A stretch of DNA of 64,000 bases from JACRBR01 sp964371355 (GTDB lineage: Bacteria; Chloroflexota; Dehalococcoidia; DSTF01; JACRBR01): contig CAYJMG010000002.1 of assembly GCA_964371355.1 (NCBI GenBank), positions 119,597 to 183,596 of the forward strand, given 5' to 3'. Of this stretch, positions 25,632 through 34,707 are shown piece by piece (within the stretch, counting starts at the first letter, position 1; each line of letters begins with the position of its first letter). The notes under the pieces were generated by a model. That model saw only the letters and a program-made list of their open reading frames with translations. It was not told where the DNA came from and did no database searches. A program made the position numbers and the translations under genes.

Positions 25632-25775
25632 GGCCCCTGAAACACTGGTAGCGTGCCGAACCCTGGATACACGGGTTAGGTGAAGTGTGCTGGGGGGAGC
25701 CGGCCCGCATGGGGTCGGCTTGCGTGTTTTCCGGCCGTTCGCGCACTATCCCCGCCGAAGGAAGGCAGGTGGATC

Positions 25776-27764
25776 ATGCGCAGACTCTTACAGTCCGTGG
25801 TCGTCGTCGGCGTGGCGGCCGCCGGGATGTTCGCCGCGGCGACGCCCGTCGTGGGCGAGCCGAGCTTCGGCTCAGACGCGGCCTTGCCCATTCCCGGGAC
25901 GGCCTCGGACACGATCCTCGAGCCGGCGCCGGGGTCGCCCGTCCTCGGGCCGGTCCTGCCGCCTCCGGCAACCGTGTACCCGAGCCTGCTGGCGCCGCTG
26001 GTGCCCCCGGGCGCGGGCGAAGTCGACGACTTCTCGTACGGCGATGAGTTCATTTTCGGCGGGCCGCCGTCAATGATCGAGTTCTCGGTTGGCCCCGGGG
26101 CCTTCGGCGCCTCGATCGGGCACCCGGGAGCGCCCGCGCCGCCTCCGCCGCTGTTCGATGTGCGGATCGAAGCGGGCGTAGTTGGACCACCGCCGTTTGG
26201 CGATGGCAGCGTCGACACGGACATCTTCGCGACCTGGCCCGGCCCAATCCCGGGGCCGACGCCCTGCGCGCCGCTTGGGTTCTCCGCCAACGTCCAAATC
26301 CTCGATGGCGATGGCGCGGCGGGGCCGCCGTACGGGCCGCCGCGGCTGGGCATCAACGCCGCGGAGCCAGGCAGCAACGTCGACGCCTATGACCGGGGCG
26401 ACGACACGGTGGTGAATATGGTGCCGGGCGTGCCACTGGAGGCCCCGGTCTTCTTCACGATCGACGCCGCGACGGCGGCCGGCTGGCCGGCGGGACCGAT
26501 TCCCGCTCCGGGCGGCGGCGCCGCCGTCCCCGGGCCGGGCGACATCCTTGCCTTCAACCCCGCGTTCGGCGGCCCGGTGATCTGGGCGACCGCCGGTGCG
26601 CTGGGTCTGATCGTGGGCGACGACGTCGACGCGCTCGCCGTGACCTACGTGAGCGGCACGCCCCTGCCGCCGTTCGGGCCCGGCTGGGACTTCTTGCCCG
26701 CGGGCGACGGAATCATGTTCTCGCTGGCCCCTGGCTCACCCTCGCTGGCCCCGACGAGCGGCGGCGCCGCGGCTACGCCCTTGGCCGGCTGCGCCCCGGG
26801 TCCCGTGGCCGGGACTGGCACCGCCGCGGATCTGTGGTTCGTCATGGCGCCGGTGCCGGTCGGCGGCGCCGCGATGTACATCAACGCCGAGGCGATTGGG
26901 CTGGACACCGTGCGCAGCGGAGGCCCCGGCGACGACAACATCGACGCGATCGACATGTGCAACACGATGGTGTTCTCGGACATCGACGGCGACTTCATCG
27001 ACGACGGCTGCGACATGGATATGGACGGCGACGGTACCGGCAACGGGATAGACCCCGACGACGACGGCGATGGGTTCGGGGATCCGCAGCAGACGCTGCA
27101 CCGCGGTCCATCGAACGCCGACGCGACGAAGGACAACTGCCCCGCGGTGCCGAACCCGGCGCAGACGAACACCGACGGCAACTTCGTCGACAACTCGCCG
27201 CCGCTGCTGGCCAGCAACGACGATAAGACGTGGCCCAACAGCGACATGTTCGGTGACGCCTGCGACAGCGATGACGACAACGATGGCATCTCGGACACGG
27301 ACGAAGGGTCGGGCGCGGCCTGCGCGGGGTTCGTGACGAATCCGCTGGTACGCGACACAGATCTCGACCGCGCGCTCGACGGCGCGGAGTGCTCCCTGGG
27401 CACGGACCCCACGCTGTCGACCAGCAAGCCCACGCAGGCGGCGTGCGGCGCGAACGTTGACTCGGACGGCGACAAGGTGAAGGACTGGAGCGAGTTCTGC
27501 GGGTACAACACCAGCAACGGCAGCACCGACACCGACGGAGACATCGCGCTGGACGGTGCGAAGGACGGCTGTGAGGCGACATCGCTGAACGGCGACCGCG
27601 TCGTGAACTCCGGCGATCAGCTCTTGATGGTGCTGGAGTTCTTGCGGGAACCGTCACCATCACTGCGGTTGCACAGCTACGACATCAACAAGGATGGTGC
27701 CGTGAACTCCGGCGACCAGCTCATCATCGTCGGGTTCATCAGTCCTTCGGGACAGTGCCCGTGA
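25776..27764 (+). CDS. Secreted protein with TSP3-type Ca-binding repeats and dockerin-like C-terminus
   Basis: ATG 25776 gives MRRLLQSVVVVGVAAAGMFA, a signal peptide, after GGAAGG. The 662-residue protein has a long Pro/Gly/Ala-rich globular part (residues 30-410). From about residue 405 it carries thrombospondin type 3-like calcium loops (DIDGDFIDDGCD, DMDGDGTGNG, DPDDDGDGFGDP, DSDDDNDGISD). It ends with two EF-hand/dockerin-like segments (LNGDRVVNSGDQLLMVLEF and INKDGAVNSGDQLIIVGF). Such tails bind Ca2+ and can mediate cell-surface assembly. No catalytic domain is recognised. Confidence 0.8.
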   Translation: MRRLLQSVVVVGVAAAGMFAAATPVVGEPSFGSDAALPIPGTASDTILEPAPGSPVLGPVLPPPATVYPSLLAPLVPPGAGEVDDFSYGDEFIFGGPPSMIEFSVGPGAFGASIGHPGAPAPPPPLFDVRIEAGVVGPPPFGDGSVDTDIFATWPGPIPGPTPCAPLGFSANVQILDGDGAAGPPYGPPRLGINAAEPGSNVDAYDRGDDTVVNMVPGVPLEAPVFFTIDAATAAGWPAGPIPAPGGGAAVPGPGDILAFNPAFGGPVIWATAGALGLIVGDDVDALAVTYVSGTPLPPFGPGWDFLPAGDGIMFSLAPGSPSLAPTSGGAAATPLAGCAPGPVAGTGTAADLWFVMAPVPVGGAAMYINAEAIGLDTVRSGGPGDDNIDAIDMCNTMVFSDIDGDFIDDGCDMDMDGDGTGNGIDPDDDGDGFGDPQQTLHRGPSNADATKDNCPAVPNPAQTNTDGNFVDNSPPLLASNDDKTWPNSDMFGDACDSDDDNDGISDTDEGSGAACAGFVTNPLVRDTDLDRALDGAECSLGTDPTLSTSKPTQAACGANVDSDGDKVKDWSEFCGYNTSNGSTDTDGDIALDGAKDGCEATSLNGDRVVNSGDQLLMVLEFLREPSPSLRLHSYDINKDGAVNSGDQLIIVGFISPSGQCP

Positions 27765-27816
27765 GCTAGGAGGACACGTGGCCCGCGGCTCGCGGGCGCT
27801 CACATCGGGCTGAGCG

Positions 27817-27855
27817 GAGAGGGGCGCGTTGGAGGAGCAGCGTCCCTCTCTTTGT
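27817..27855 (+). terminator. Intrinsic terminator of the secreted protein gene
   Basis: GAGAGGGGCGC (27817-27827) pairs with GCGTCCCTCTC (27840-27850) with a single G-U, loop of 12, followed by TTTGTGTG. A second perfect hairpin, GCCCGCG GCT CGCGGGC, lies just upstream (27781-27797). Confidence 0.7.
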
Positions 27856-27907
27856 GTGTCCCGTTGTGTGTCCGGTTGTGTGTCCGGGACGGACGGCGTG
27901 TCCGTCC
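27851..27907. repeat. Tandem TTGTGTGTCCSG x3 and 8-bp hairpin
   Basis: Three tandem copies of a 12-bp unit (TTGTGTGTCC then CG/GG) occupy about 27852-27887. They are followed by a perfect hairpin GGACGGAC GGCGT GTCCGTCC (27887-27907). Between the terminator and the next start these may form a regulatory region. Confidence 0.55.
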
Positions 27908-27944
27908 TGTGCGCGGCTGCGGTCGCGGCTGCAATAATGAAGCC

Positions 27945-28394
27945 GTGGCTGTGCACATCTCCGTCCCGATCCTTCCTTCGGCCTCCGCCCGGCCGCGCTC
28001 GCTGCTGATCTACGGCGCGCCGCTTGCCGCGCTGCTGGCCGGGATGGCGGCGGAGTGGTTGGGCTTCCGCGCCCTGCGCCTGCCGCTACTGCTCATGGTG
28101 GGCTTCGGCGTGCTGGCGACGTTGCTGGCGGCGGGTCGGGGCCAGCGCGGCTGGCCGACGTTCGTCGCGGGTGTGGGCATCGGATTCCTGACGTGGGCCG
28201 GGGCGGAGCTGGTGTACGCGATTATCCACCTGGCGACGGGCCAGCGCTTCGATGCCGGGCGCTTCGGGCCGCAGTGGTCGCAGGGCGTGATGCTCGTGCT
28301 GGCGCACGGGCTGTTCCTGGGAGCCCCGACCGGCGTCGTGGCTGGCCTGCTGGCGCATGCGCCGGGTGTGCGTGGACTCGCGGGCGAGCGATGA
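27945..28394 (+). CDS. Small integral membrane protein, unknown
   Basis: GTG 27945 is chosen: AATAAT ends 6 bp before it, and upstream codons encode a Cys/Arg-rich stretch over the tandem repeats. The roughly 149-residue product has four predicted transmembrane helices (LLIYGAPLAALLAGMAAEWLG and others) and no recognised motif. Its TGA overlaps the ATG of the next gene (ATGA), so the two membrane proteins are probably a unit. Confidence 0.65.
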   Translation: MAVHISVPILPSASARPRSLLIYGAPLAALLAGMAAEWLGFRALRLPLLLMVGFGVLATLLAAGRGQRGWPTFVAGVGIGFLTWAGAELVYAIIHLATGQRFDAGRFGPQWSQGVMLVLAHGLFLGAPTGVVAGLLAHAPGVRGLAGER

Positions 28395-28867
28395 TCGAGT
28401 TTGAGGAGCGGCCGCAGCTTCCGCTTACGACGCGCCGGAAGGTCCTGGTGGGGATTGGCGCCGCGATGTTCGTCGCACAGCTCGTGGCGGCGGGGATCCT
28501 GGCGGAGCCGACGACCGGCGAAGGCGACGCGAGCGTGGCGATGCTGGCCATGCTGTGGGCCGGGTGCGTGGGCTGGTCCGCGCTCGCGACACTGCTGCTG
28601 GTCCGGCAGGCGGATATCCCGGACGTGTTCACGGCGGCGCTGCTGGTGACGGTATCACCGCTCGCGTTATACGCGCTGGTGGCGGCCATGGCCGTGCGCG
28701 GGACGGAGCAGGAGATGGACGTCGTGAGTGCGATGTTCATGGGGATCACGGCGGGCGCGTTGACCGCTGTGCTGGTGTGGGGCATCGCGATGGGGATCGC
28801 GCGGGCCCTGAAGCTGCCGACGACGGCAGGCCTCGTTGGCGACGCTACGGATGATGCGCGTCCGTGA
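28391..28867 (+). CDS. Membrane protein, unknown
   Basis: The 158-residue protein starts at the ATG in an ATGA overlap with the gene before. It has a short cytoplasmic N-terminus (MIEFEERPQLPLTTRRK) and four predicted transmembrane helices. No family is recognised. Coupling to the preceding membrane protein suggests a complex. Confidence 0.7.
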   Translation: MIEFEERPQLPLTTRRKVLVGIGAAMFVAQLVAAGILAEPTTGEGDASVAMLAMLWAGCVGWSALATLLLVRQADIPDVFTAALLVTVSPLALYALVAAMAVRGTEQEMDVVSAMFMGITAGALTAVLVWGIAMGIARALKLPTTAGLVGDATDDARP

Positions 28868-28915
28868 TGCCGCGGGGGGTTCATGAAGCCGAAACGTAAT
28901 GATGCCGTGTGATGA

Positions 28916-28945
28916 TTGACAGGCCGGAACCGAGCGATCTAGCCT
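28916..28945 (+). promoter_or_regulatory. Promoter of the trehalose/glycogen operon
   Basis: TTGACA (28916-28921) and TAGCCT (28940-28945, TANNNT type) are separated by 18 bp. This leaves a leader of about 90 bases before the first GT gene at 29042. It is the best promoter in the 174-bp gap. Confidence 0.55.
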
Positions 28946-29041
28946 GAACCCACACCCGTTGCGCCCCCGCGCAACCTTTCCTGCTCAGTACCGTACTCGT
29001 GCCCGGGCGGACGCCGCCCCTTCTGCTCCTGGAGGCCCCGC

Positions 29042-30289
29042 ATGTACGGCACCCTCGCCCTCTCCCACCGCGCGCTGGACGACCTCTCGGAGGCCGCTGG
29101 TCGTGAGTCCATCGACGAGCTGCGGCGGATGGCGCGGCCGCTGGAAGGGCTCCGCGTGCTGAACCTCAGCGTGACAGGCTTCGGGACGGGGACGGCCGAG
29201 CTGTTGAACTCGTCGGTGCCGCTGCTGAACGACCTGGGGCTGGACGTCCACTGGCAGGTCGTACGCGCATCCGAGGACGCGGCCGCGATGTCCCGCGCGA
29301 TGTACCAGGCGTTGGGCGGCACGCCGGTGCAGTGGACTCACGAAATGACGGAGACCTGGCTGCGATACGCGTCGATGAATGCCGAGCTGCTGACGGAGGA
29401 CTTCGACTTCATCGTCGTGCACGACCCACAACCGCTCGCCATCCGCTCGTACAGCTCGCCGGAGCTGCGGGCGCGGTGGATCGCGCACTGCCACCTGGAC
29501 CTGTCGTCGGCGCAGGACGACGTCTGGATGCTCCTGCGGTCGCATGTCGAGAAATACGACGCGGCCATCTTCGACGCCGCTACGTTCTCGCGTGGCGATA
29601 TCTCCGTCCCGACCCACATCGTCCCGCCCGCGATCGACCCGAACAACGGCCGCAATATGCCGCTGCCGGACGACGTCGTACGGTCCGTGCTCGAGCAATA
29701 CGGCATCGATCCGGAGAAGCCGCTTATCTGCCAGGTCACCCCGTGCGACGCGGCGTGCGACCTCGTGGGGGTATACGAGGCGTGGCGGATGGTCCACGAG
29801 CGCCACCCCGACGTCCAACTGCTGATCGTGCTGTTCACCGAGCCGCAGGATTCCAACGCCCGCGCGTGCTTCGACGAGCTGGTGCGGCTCTCGCTGGCCG
29901 ATCCCGACGCGTTCGTCGTCACGCCCGGAAACGAGATCGGCAACGTGGAGATCAACGTCTTCCAGACCGCGGCCTCCGTGGTCATGCAGAAGGGACTTCG
30001 GAAGGGCTACGGGATGTGGATCTCGGACGCCCTGTGGAAGCGGCGGCCGTGCGTGGTTGCGGCGGAGCCGGGGCTGCAGGAGCAGGTGATCCACGGGAAG
30101 ACGGGCGCGGTGGCGCGGACCACGGAGGAATTCGCGGCGGAGGTCTCGCGGCTGCTGGAAAACCGGGATCTGGCGGCGGAATATGGGGAGAATGGCCACC
30201 GCCACGTCGCTGAGCGGTTCCTCATCACCCGATACTTACGCGACTATCTGGGCATCCTCGACCAGTTGCACAGGAAGAGCGACGGCTAG
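29042..30289 (+). CDS. TreT-like GT4 protein with degenerate active site
   Basis: The 415-residue protein aligns along its whole length with the neighbouring TreT (shared GTAEL/GVAEI, VPLLNDLGLDVHWQVV, VVHDPQPLA, HCHLDLSSAQ, VPPAIDP). The GT4 EX7E motif, which contacts the donor sugar and phosphate, is changed: TreT has E325 and E333 (REGFGLVVSEALW), whereas this protein has K321 and D329 (RKGYGMWISDALW). The KXXFDPWKD donor loop of TreT is also replaced by TPCDAACDLVGV. It is probably catalytically weak or a regulatory/heteromeric partner. Its stop shares a base with the TreT start. Confidence 0.85.
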   Translation: MYGTLALSHRALDDLSEAAGRESIDELRRMARPLEGLRVLNLSVTGFGTGTAELLNSSVPLLNDLGLDVHWQVVRASEDAAAMSRAMYQALGGTPVQWTHEMTETWLRYASMNAELLTEDFDFIVVHDPQPLAIRSYSSPELRARWIAHCHLDLSSAQDDVWMLLRSHVEKYDAAIFDAATFSRGDISVPTHIVPPAIDPNNGRNMPLPDDVVRSVLEQYGIDPEKPLICQVTPCDAACDLVGVYEAWRMVHERHPDVQLLIVLFTEPQDSNARACFDELVRLSLADPDAFVVTPGNEIGNVEINVFQTAASVVMQKGLRKGYGMWISDALWKRRPCVVAAEPGLQEQVIHGKTGAVARTTEEFAAEVSRLLENRDLAAEYGENGHRHVAERFLITRYLRDYLGILDQLHRKSDG

Positions 30290-31578
30290 TGCTTGGTTCG
30301 GTCCCGACTACACCCAAGTCCCTGGAGTCCTACCGTCCCGTTATCGGAGACGAGGCCGCCGATGAGATCCGGCGGCTGGGCGCCTCTCTTCGTGGCGCGC
30401 GCGTCCTGCACGTAAACGCGACTGCCTTCGGTGGCGGTGTGGCGGAGATCCTGGGCACGCTGGTGCCGCTGATGAACGACCTTGGCCTGCAGGCCGACTG
30501 GCAGGTCATCAAGGGCGCGGACGAGTTCTTCCACGTCACCAAGGCCATGCACAACAGCCTCCAGGGCATGTACTACGACTGGACGCCCGAGATGCGGGAA
30601 ATCTGGTTGAACTACAACCGGCTGAACGCGGACCTGTTCGACGAGTCGTACGACTACGTCGTGATCCACGACCCGCAGCCGGCCGCGATGCCTTCGTTCA
30701 TCGAGGAGCGGACGGGCAAGCGCGACGGCAAGTGGATCTGGCGCTGTCACATCGACCTCACGGACGCGCAGGTGCAGGTCTGGGACATGCTGCGGCCGCA
30801 TGTCCAGCAATACGACGGCGCTATCTTCACGCTGGACCGCTACGTGAAGGACGACCTCTCGGGCCCCCAGGTGTTCGCCGTCCCGCCGGCCATCGACCCG
30901 CTGAGCCCGAAGAACGCCGAGCTGCCGCAGGAGACCGTCGAGGCGATTCTGCGGCGTTACGGCGTCGATCCGGCACGCCCGATGATCACCCAGATCTCGC
31001 GCTTCGACCCCTGGAAGGATCCGCTGGGTGTCATTGACGTCTACCGCGCGGCGAAAAACGAGTTCCCCGACCTGCAGCTGGTGATGATCGCCTCGATGGC
31101 GACCGACGACCCGGAGGGCTGGGACTGGTACGAGCGCACCGTGCGGCGCGCGGGGGAGGATTGGGACATCCATATCCTCTCGAACCTGAACGGCGTGGGT
31201 AACGTCGAGGTCAACGCGTTTCAGCGGGCGGCGCGCGTGGTGATCCAGAAATCGGTGCGCGAAGGATTCGGGCTCGTAGTATCGGAGGCCCTATGGAAGG
31301 GACGTCCAGTGGTGGCCGGCAACGTGGGCGGCATTCCGCTGCAGATTACCGACGGCGAGACCGGGTTCCTGGTGAACACGGCGGAGGAGTGCGCCGAGAA
31401 GCTGCTGTTCCTGCTGCATCACTCGCAGGAGGGGGACCGGATGGGGGCGAAAGGCGTGGAGTACGTGCGCCACAATTTCCTGACGACGCGCTATCTGCGA
31501 GACTACCTGCGGATCTTCTGCCAGCTCGACGGCGTGACGGCCCAGCTCGAAGCGCCAGCGCATCCGGCGTCCCGTTAG
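30289..31578 (+). CDS. treT: Trehalose synthase TreT (GT4)
   Basis: The 429-residue protein starts at GTG 30289, overlapping the previous stop codon. It shows the TreT/TreP signature: FGGGVAEILGTLVPLMNDLGL, FHVTKAMHNSLQG, VIHDPQPAAMP, WRCHIDLTDAQ, QISRFDPWKDPLGVIDVY and an intact EX7E (E325, E333) in REGFGLVVSEALWKGRPVV. TreT transfers glucose from NDP-glucose to glucose to give trehalose, reversibly. The co-transcribed glgC could provide ADP-glucose as donor. Confidence 0.9.
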   Translation: MLGSVPTTPKSLESYRPVIGDEAADEIRRLGASLRGARVLHVNATAFGGGVAEILGTLVPLMNDLGLQADWQVIKGADEFFHVTKAMHNSLQGMYYDWTPEMREIWLNYNRLNADLFDESYDYVVIHDPQPAAMPSFIEERTGKRDGKWIWRCHIDLTDAQVQVWDMLRPHVQQYDGAIFTLDRYVKDDLSGPQVFAVPPAIDPLSPKNAELPQETVEAILRRYGVDPARPMITQISRFDPWKDPLGVIDVYRAAKNEFPDLQLVMIASMATDDPEGWDWYERTVRRAGEDWDIHILSNLNGVGNVEVNAFQRAARVVIQKSVREGFGLVVSEALWKGRPVVAGNVGGIPLQITDGETGFLVNTAEECAEKLLFLLHHSQEGDRMGAKGVEYVRHNFLTTRYLRDYLRIFCQLDGVTAQLEAPAHPASR

Positions 31579-31592
31579 ACCGGGGTTATTCC

Positions 31593-32888
31593 ATGAAGCG
31601 AGTCGTCGCGCTGATCCTCGCAGGCGGCCAGGGCGACCGGCTGAGCGTCCTCAGTGAAGAGCGCGCGAAGCCTGCCGTGATCTTTGGTGGCCGCTACCGC
31701 ATCATCGACTTCGCCCTCAGCAACTGCGTAAACAGCGGGATCACGCGGGTCGGCGTCATGACGCAGTACCGCCCCCGCTCCCTCAACGACCACATCGGCA
31801 TCGGCCGGCCGTGGGATCTGGACCGCCAGGGCGGGGGCGTGTCCCTGCTCCAGCCGTACCTCGGGCGCGATAGCAGCGACTGGTACCGCGGTACCGCCGA
31901 CGCGATCACGCAGAACCTGTACTTCCTGGAGGAGACCAAGGCGGAGATGATCCTGGTCCTCGCCGGCGACCACGTCTACAAGATGAACTACGACGACCTG
32001 ATCTCCTACCACCTGGCACACGAGGCTGACGTGACGGTGCCCCTGTACGAGGTGCCGATGCAGGAGGCGCACCGCTACGGCGTGCTGGGCGTCGACGACG
32101 ATGGGCGCATCACGGAGTTCGACGAGAAACCTGATCACCCGAAGAGCAACCTCATCTCGATGGGGATCTACTGCTTCAACCGGCAGGCGCTCGTGGACGC
32201 GCTGGTCGCGGATTCGCGAGACGTGAACTCCAGCCACGATTTCGGGCACGACGTCATCCCGCGGATGGTGGAGCAAGCGGGATCCCGGGTGTTCGGCTGG
32301 AAGTTCGACGGGTACTGGCGGGACGTGGGGACAATCGAGGCGTACTACGACGGGAACATGGACCTGCTGGAGGACCTGCCGAAGCTGAATATGTACGACC
32401 CGGACACGCGGATCCGGACGCGCGTGACGGGCTATCCGCCCGCGAAGGTGGGGTGGCGCGCGTACCTGCAGAGGTCGCTGCTCGATCTCGGGTGCATCGT
32501 GAATGGCCACGTCGAGCACTCGGTCCTATCGCCCGGCGTGTACGTCGAGGAGGGCGCCGTCGTGCGCGACTCCATCATCTTCGATGACTGCCGCATCGAG
32601 GCGGGGGCGATCGTCGAGCGGTCGATCCTCGACAAGGAAGTGACGGTCGGCAAGAACGCCTATGTCGGCTATGGCGATGACTTCGCGCCGAACGGCGAGC
32701 GTCCGGACATCGTGAACACGGGCGTCACGATCGTGGGGAAACGGGCGGAGATCATGCCGTACGTGCGGGTGGGCAGGAACTGCGTCATCGGCCCGACAGT
32801 GAAGATCGACGCCCGGAACGCCGACGGCTACCTGCCGAGCGGCAAGACGATCCGTGCCGAAGTGAAGGAATACCCGTACAGGGTTTAG
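31593..32888 (+). CDS. glgC: Glucose-1-phosphate adenylyltransferase
   Basis: ATG 31593 begins MKRVVALILAGGQGDRLSVL; the longer frame upstream only overlaps TreT. The 431-residue protein has the nucleotide loop GGQGDRLSVLSEERAKPAV, YRGTADAITQN, LAGDHVYKMNY, the catalytic region FDEKPDHPKSN and YWRDVGTIEAYY, then a C-terminal left-handed beta helix. It makes ADP-glucose for glycogen and, here, possibly for trehalose. Length and layout are normal. Confidence 0.96.
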   Translation: MKRVVALILAGGQGDRLSVLSEERAKPAVIFGGRYRIIDFALSNCVNSGITRVGVMTQYRPRSLNDHIGIGRPWDLDRQGGGVSLLQPYLGRDSSDWYRGTADAITQNLYFLEETKAEMILVLAGDHVYKMNYDDLISYHLAHEADVTVPLYEVPMQEAHRYGVLGVDDDGRITEFDEKPDHPKSNLISMGIYCFNRQALVDALVADSRDVNSSHDFGHDVIPRMVEQAGSRVFGWKFDGYWRDVGTIEAYYDGNMDLLEDLPKLNMYDPDTRIRTRVTGYPPAKVGWRAYLQRSLLDLGCIVNGHVEHSVLSPGVYVEEGAVVRDSIIFDDCRIEAGAIVERSILDKEVTVGKNAYVGYGDDFAPNGERPDIVNTGVTIVGKRAEIMPYVRVGRNCVIGPTVKIDARNADGYLPSGKTIRAEVKEYPYRV

Positions 32889-32889
32889 G

Positions 32890-33038
32890 CGTTGGGCGTT
32901 GGTCATTAGTCGTTAGGGGCGGCCGAAAGCACAGGCCAAGTGGAGCAAGCGCCATGGACAGCCGGGTGGCCACGCCAATCGTTGTGAGTTATCGCACAAG
33001 AACTGGACTGTAGACTGTGAACTGTCAACTGTGAACTA
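32890..33038. repeat. Dispersed intergenic phrases around the GH57 start
   Basis: The gap after glgC contains CGTTGGGCGTTGGTCATTAG (from about 32890). Just at the next gene there is an ACTGTNNACTGTGAACTG-type tandem (33007-33038) that even covers the GTG start. Both resemble low-complexity phrases spread through many bacterial genomes. No ribosome site is seen in it. Confidence 0.5.
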
Positions 33039-34707
33039 CTCCGGCGCCTTCACCTTTGTCCTGCACTCGCACCTTCCGTATGCCCGCATGGCCGGGCGGT
33101 GGCCGCACGGCGAGGAGTGGATCCACGAGGCGGCCGTCGATACGTACCTCCCGCTGCTGTCGGCGTTGCACGACCTTGCCGCGGAGGGCGTACCCTACCG
33201 GCTGACCATCGGCATCACGCCGGTGCTGGCCGAGCAGCTCGCCGACCCCGACGTGCTGCGTAACCTCGACGACTACCTCGACGACCTGCGCCAGCGGGCG
33301 GAGCGCGACGTCACGCGGTTCGAACGCGACGGCGACGGCGGACGCGCCCTGGTGGCGCGGTTCCTTCGCGACCGGTACGGCTGGCTTCTGGACCAGTTCC
33401 GGGCGCGGTTCGGCCGCGACATCATCGGCGGGTTCCGGTGGCTGCAAGACAACGGGTACGCCGAGTTGGCGACGAGCGCGGCCACGCACGGCTACCTGCC
33501 CCTGTTCGAGCGCGACTCCTCGATCCACGGCCAGGTGGCGACGGGCGTGCGGACGTACAAGCGTCACTTCGGGCGCGCGCCGGAGTCGTTCTGGCTGCCG
33601 GAGTGCGCATACCGGTCCGCGACGGACGGGCGGCCGGGCATCGAGTCATTCCTTGCCGGGCAGGGCGTGACCACGTTCTTCGTGGAGACGCACACCATCC
33701 TCGGCGGCGATCCCGTCGGAAAGGCGGCAGGCGATGCTGTGGGGCCGTATGGCGAGGTGGGCAGGCGGTACACGGTGCCCCGCGCGGACGGCCCGGCGCC
33801 CGCGGATCGGACGACGTTCCAGCCCTACTGGGTGCACGAGCCCCGCGTGGCGGCGATCGGCCGGAACCTGGCGACGGGCCTGCAGGTGTGGTCGGCCGAC
33901 CACGGCTATCCCGGCGACTTCTGGTACCGCGAGTTCCACAGGAAGGACGGTGAGTCCGGCCTGCACTACTGGCGAGTGTCGGGCGCCCGCGTCGGGCTGG
34001 GCGACAAGGCGCTCTACCACCCGGGCCAGGCGTTCGACCGCGTACACGACCACGCCGCGCACTTCGTGAGGCTGGTCGAGGACCAGGTGGCGCAGTACGC
34101 CGCGTCGAGCGGAAAGTACGGGCTCGTGAGCGCGGCGTACGACACCGAGCTGTTCGGCCACTGGTGGTTCGAGGGCGTGTCGTGGCTGCAGGAGGTGCTG
34201 CGCCGGCTGGCGGCCAGCGAGACGGTCGCGCTGACCGGCGCCGCGCAGTTCGTGCGCGAGCACCCGCCGGAGGACGTCGTGGAGCTGCCGGATGGGTCGT
34301 GGGGCCAGCAGGGCACGCACTTCACGTGGCTGAACGCGGACACGGAGTGGATGTGGCCGCTCATCAACGCGGCCCAGCGGCGTATCGAGGAGATCGTCGC
34401 CCGGCACGGCGTATCGGCGCCGCCGGAGGCGCTGGCGCAGCTAGCACGCGAGCTGCTGCTGCTGGAGTCCAGCGACTGGCCATTCCTGGTGACAACGGGA
34501 CAGGCGCGACAATACGCGGAGCTGCGGTTCTCGCAGCACCTGGAGCGGTTCCACCAGCTCGCAGGCCAGATCGAGGCGGGGGCCGTGGATGCGGCGTTCG
34601 TGGCCGACCTGACGGAACGCGACAAGCTCTTTCCGGACATCGATGCGCGCGACTTCGCCGAGCGGCAGGGTGCGGCAGCGGGCCCCCGGCATGCCCGCGT
34701 CGGATGA
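33031..34707 (+). CDS. GH57 1,4-alpha-glucan branching enzyme-like protein
   Basis: The 558-residue protein has the GH57 N-terminus (AFTFVLHSHLPYARMAG), ATHGYLPLF, the nucleophile block SFWLPECAYR and a YDTELFGHWWFEG block with the acid Asp, followed by a helical DUF1957-type C-terminal domain with HFTWLNADTEWMWPLIN. This combination is that of GH57 branching enzymes, which create alpha-1,6 links in glycogen. The GTG start at 33031 sits in a dispersed repeat, so the true start is not certain, but the family N-terminus is complete. Confidence 0.88.
   Translation: MNYSGAFTFVLHSHLPYARMAGRWPHGEEWIHEAAVDTYLPLLSALHDLAAEGVPYRLTIGITPVLAEQLADPDVLRNLDDYLDDLRQRAERDVTRFERDGDGGRALVARFLRDRYGWLLDQFRARFGRDIIGGFRWLQDNGYAELATSAATHGYLPLFERDSSIHGQVATGVRTYKRHFGRAPESFWLPECAYRSATDGRPGIESFLAGQGVTTFFVETHTILGGDPVGKAAGDAVGPYGEVGRRYTVPRADGPAPADRTTFQPYWVHEPRVAAIGRNLATGLQVWSADHGYPGDFWYREFHRKDGESGLHYWRVSGARVGLGDKALYHPGQAFDRVHDHAAHFVRLVEDQVAQYAASSGKYGLVSAAYDTELFGHWWFEGVSWLQEVLRRLAASETVALTGAAQFVREHPPEDVVELPDGSWGQQGTHFTWLNADTEWMWPLINAAQRRIEEIVARHGVSAPPEALAQLARELLLLESSDWPFLVTTGQARQYAELRFSQHLERFHQLAGQIEAGAVDAAFVADLTERDKLFPDIDARDFAERQGAAAGPRHARVG

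Noticed and set aside
25640..25775. Leader of the Ca-binding protein gene as a c-di-GMP-I riboswitch
   Set aside because: A few words resemble the GEMM core, but the invariant ACGCAAAGCC-type junction and tetraloop receptor are missing.
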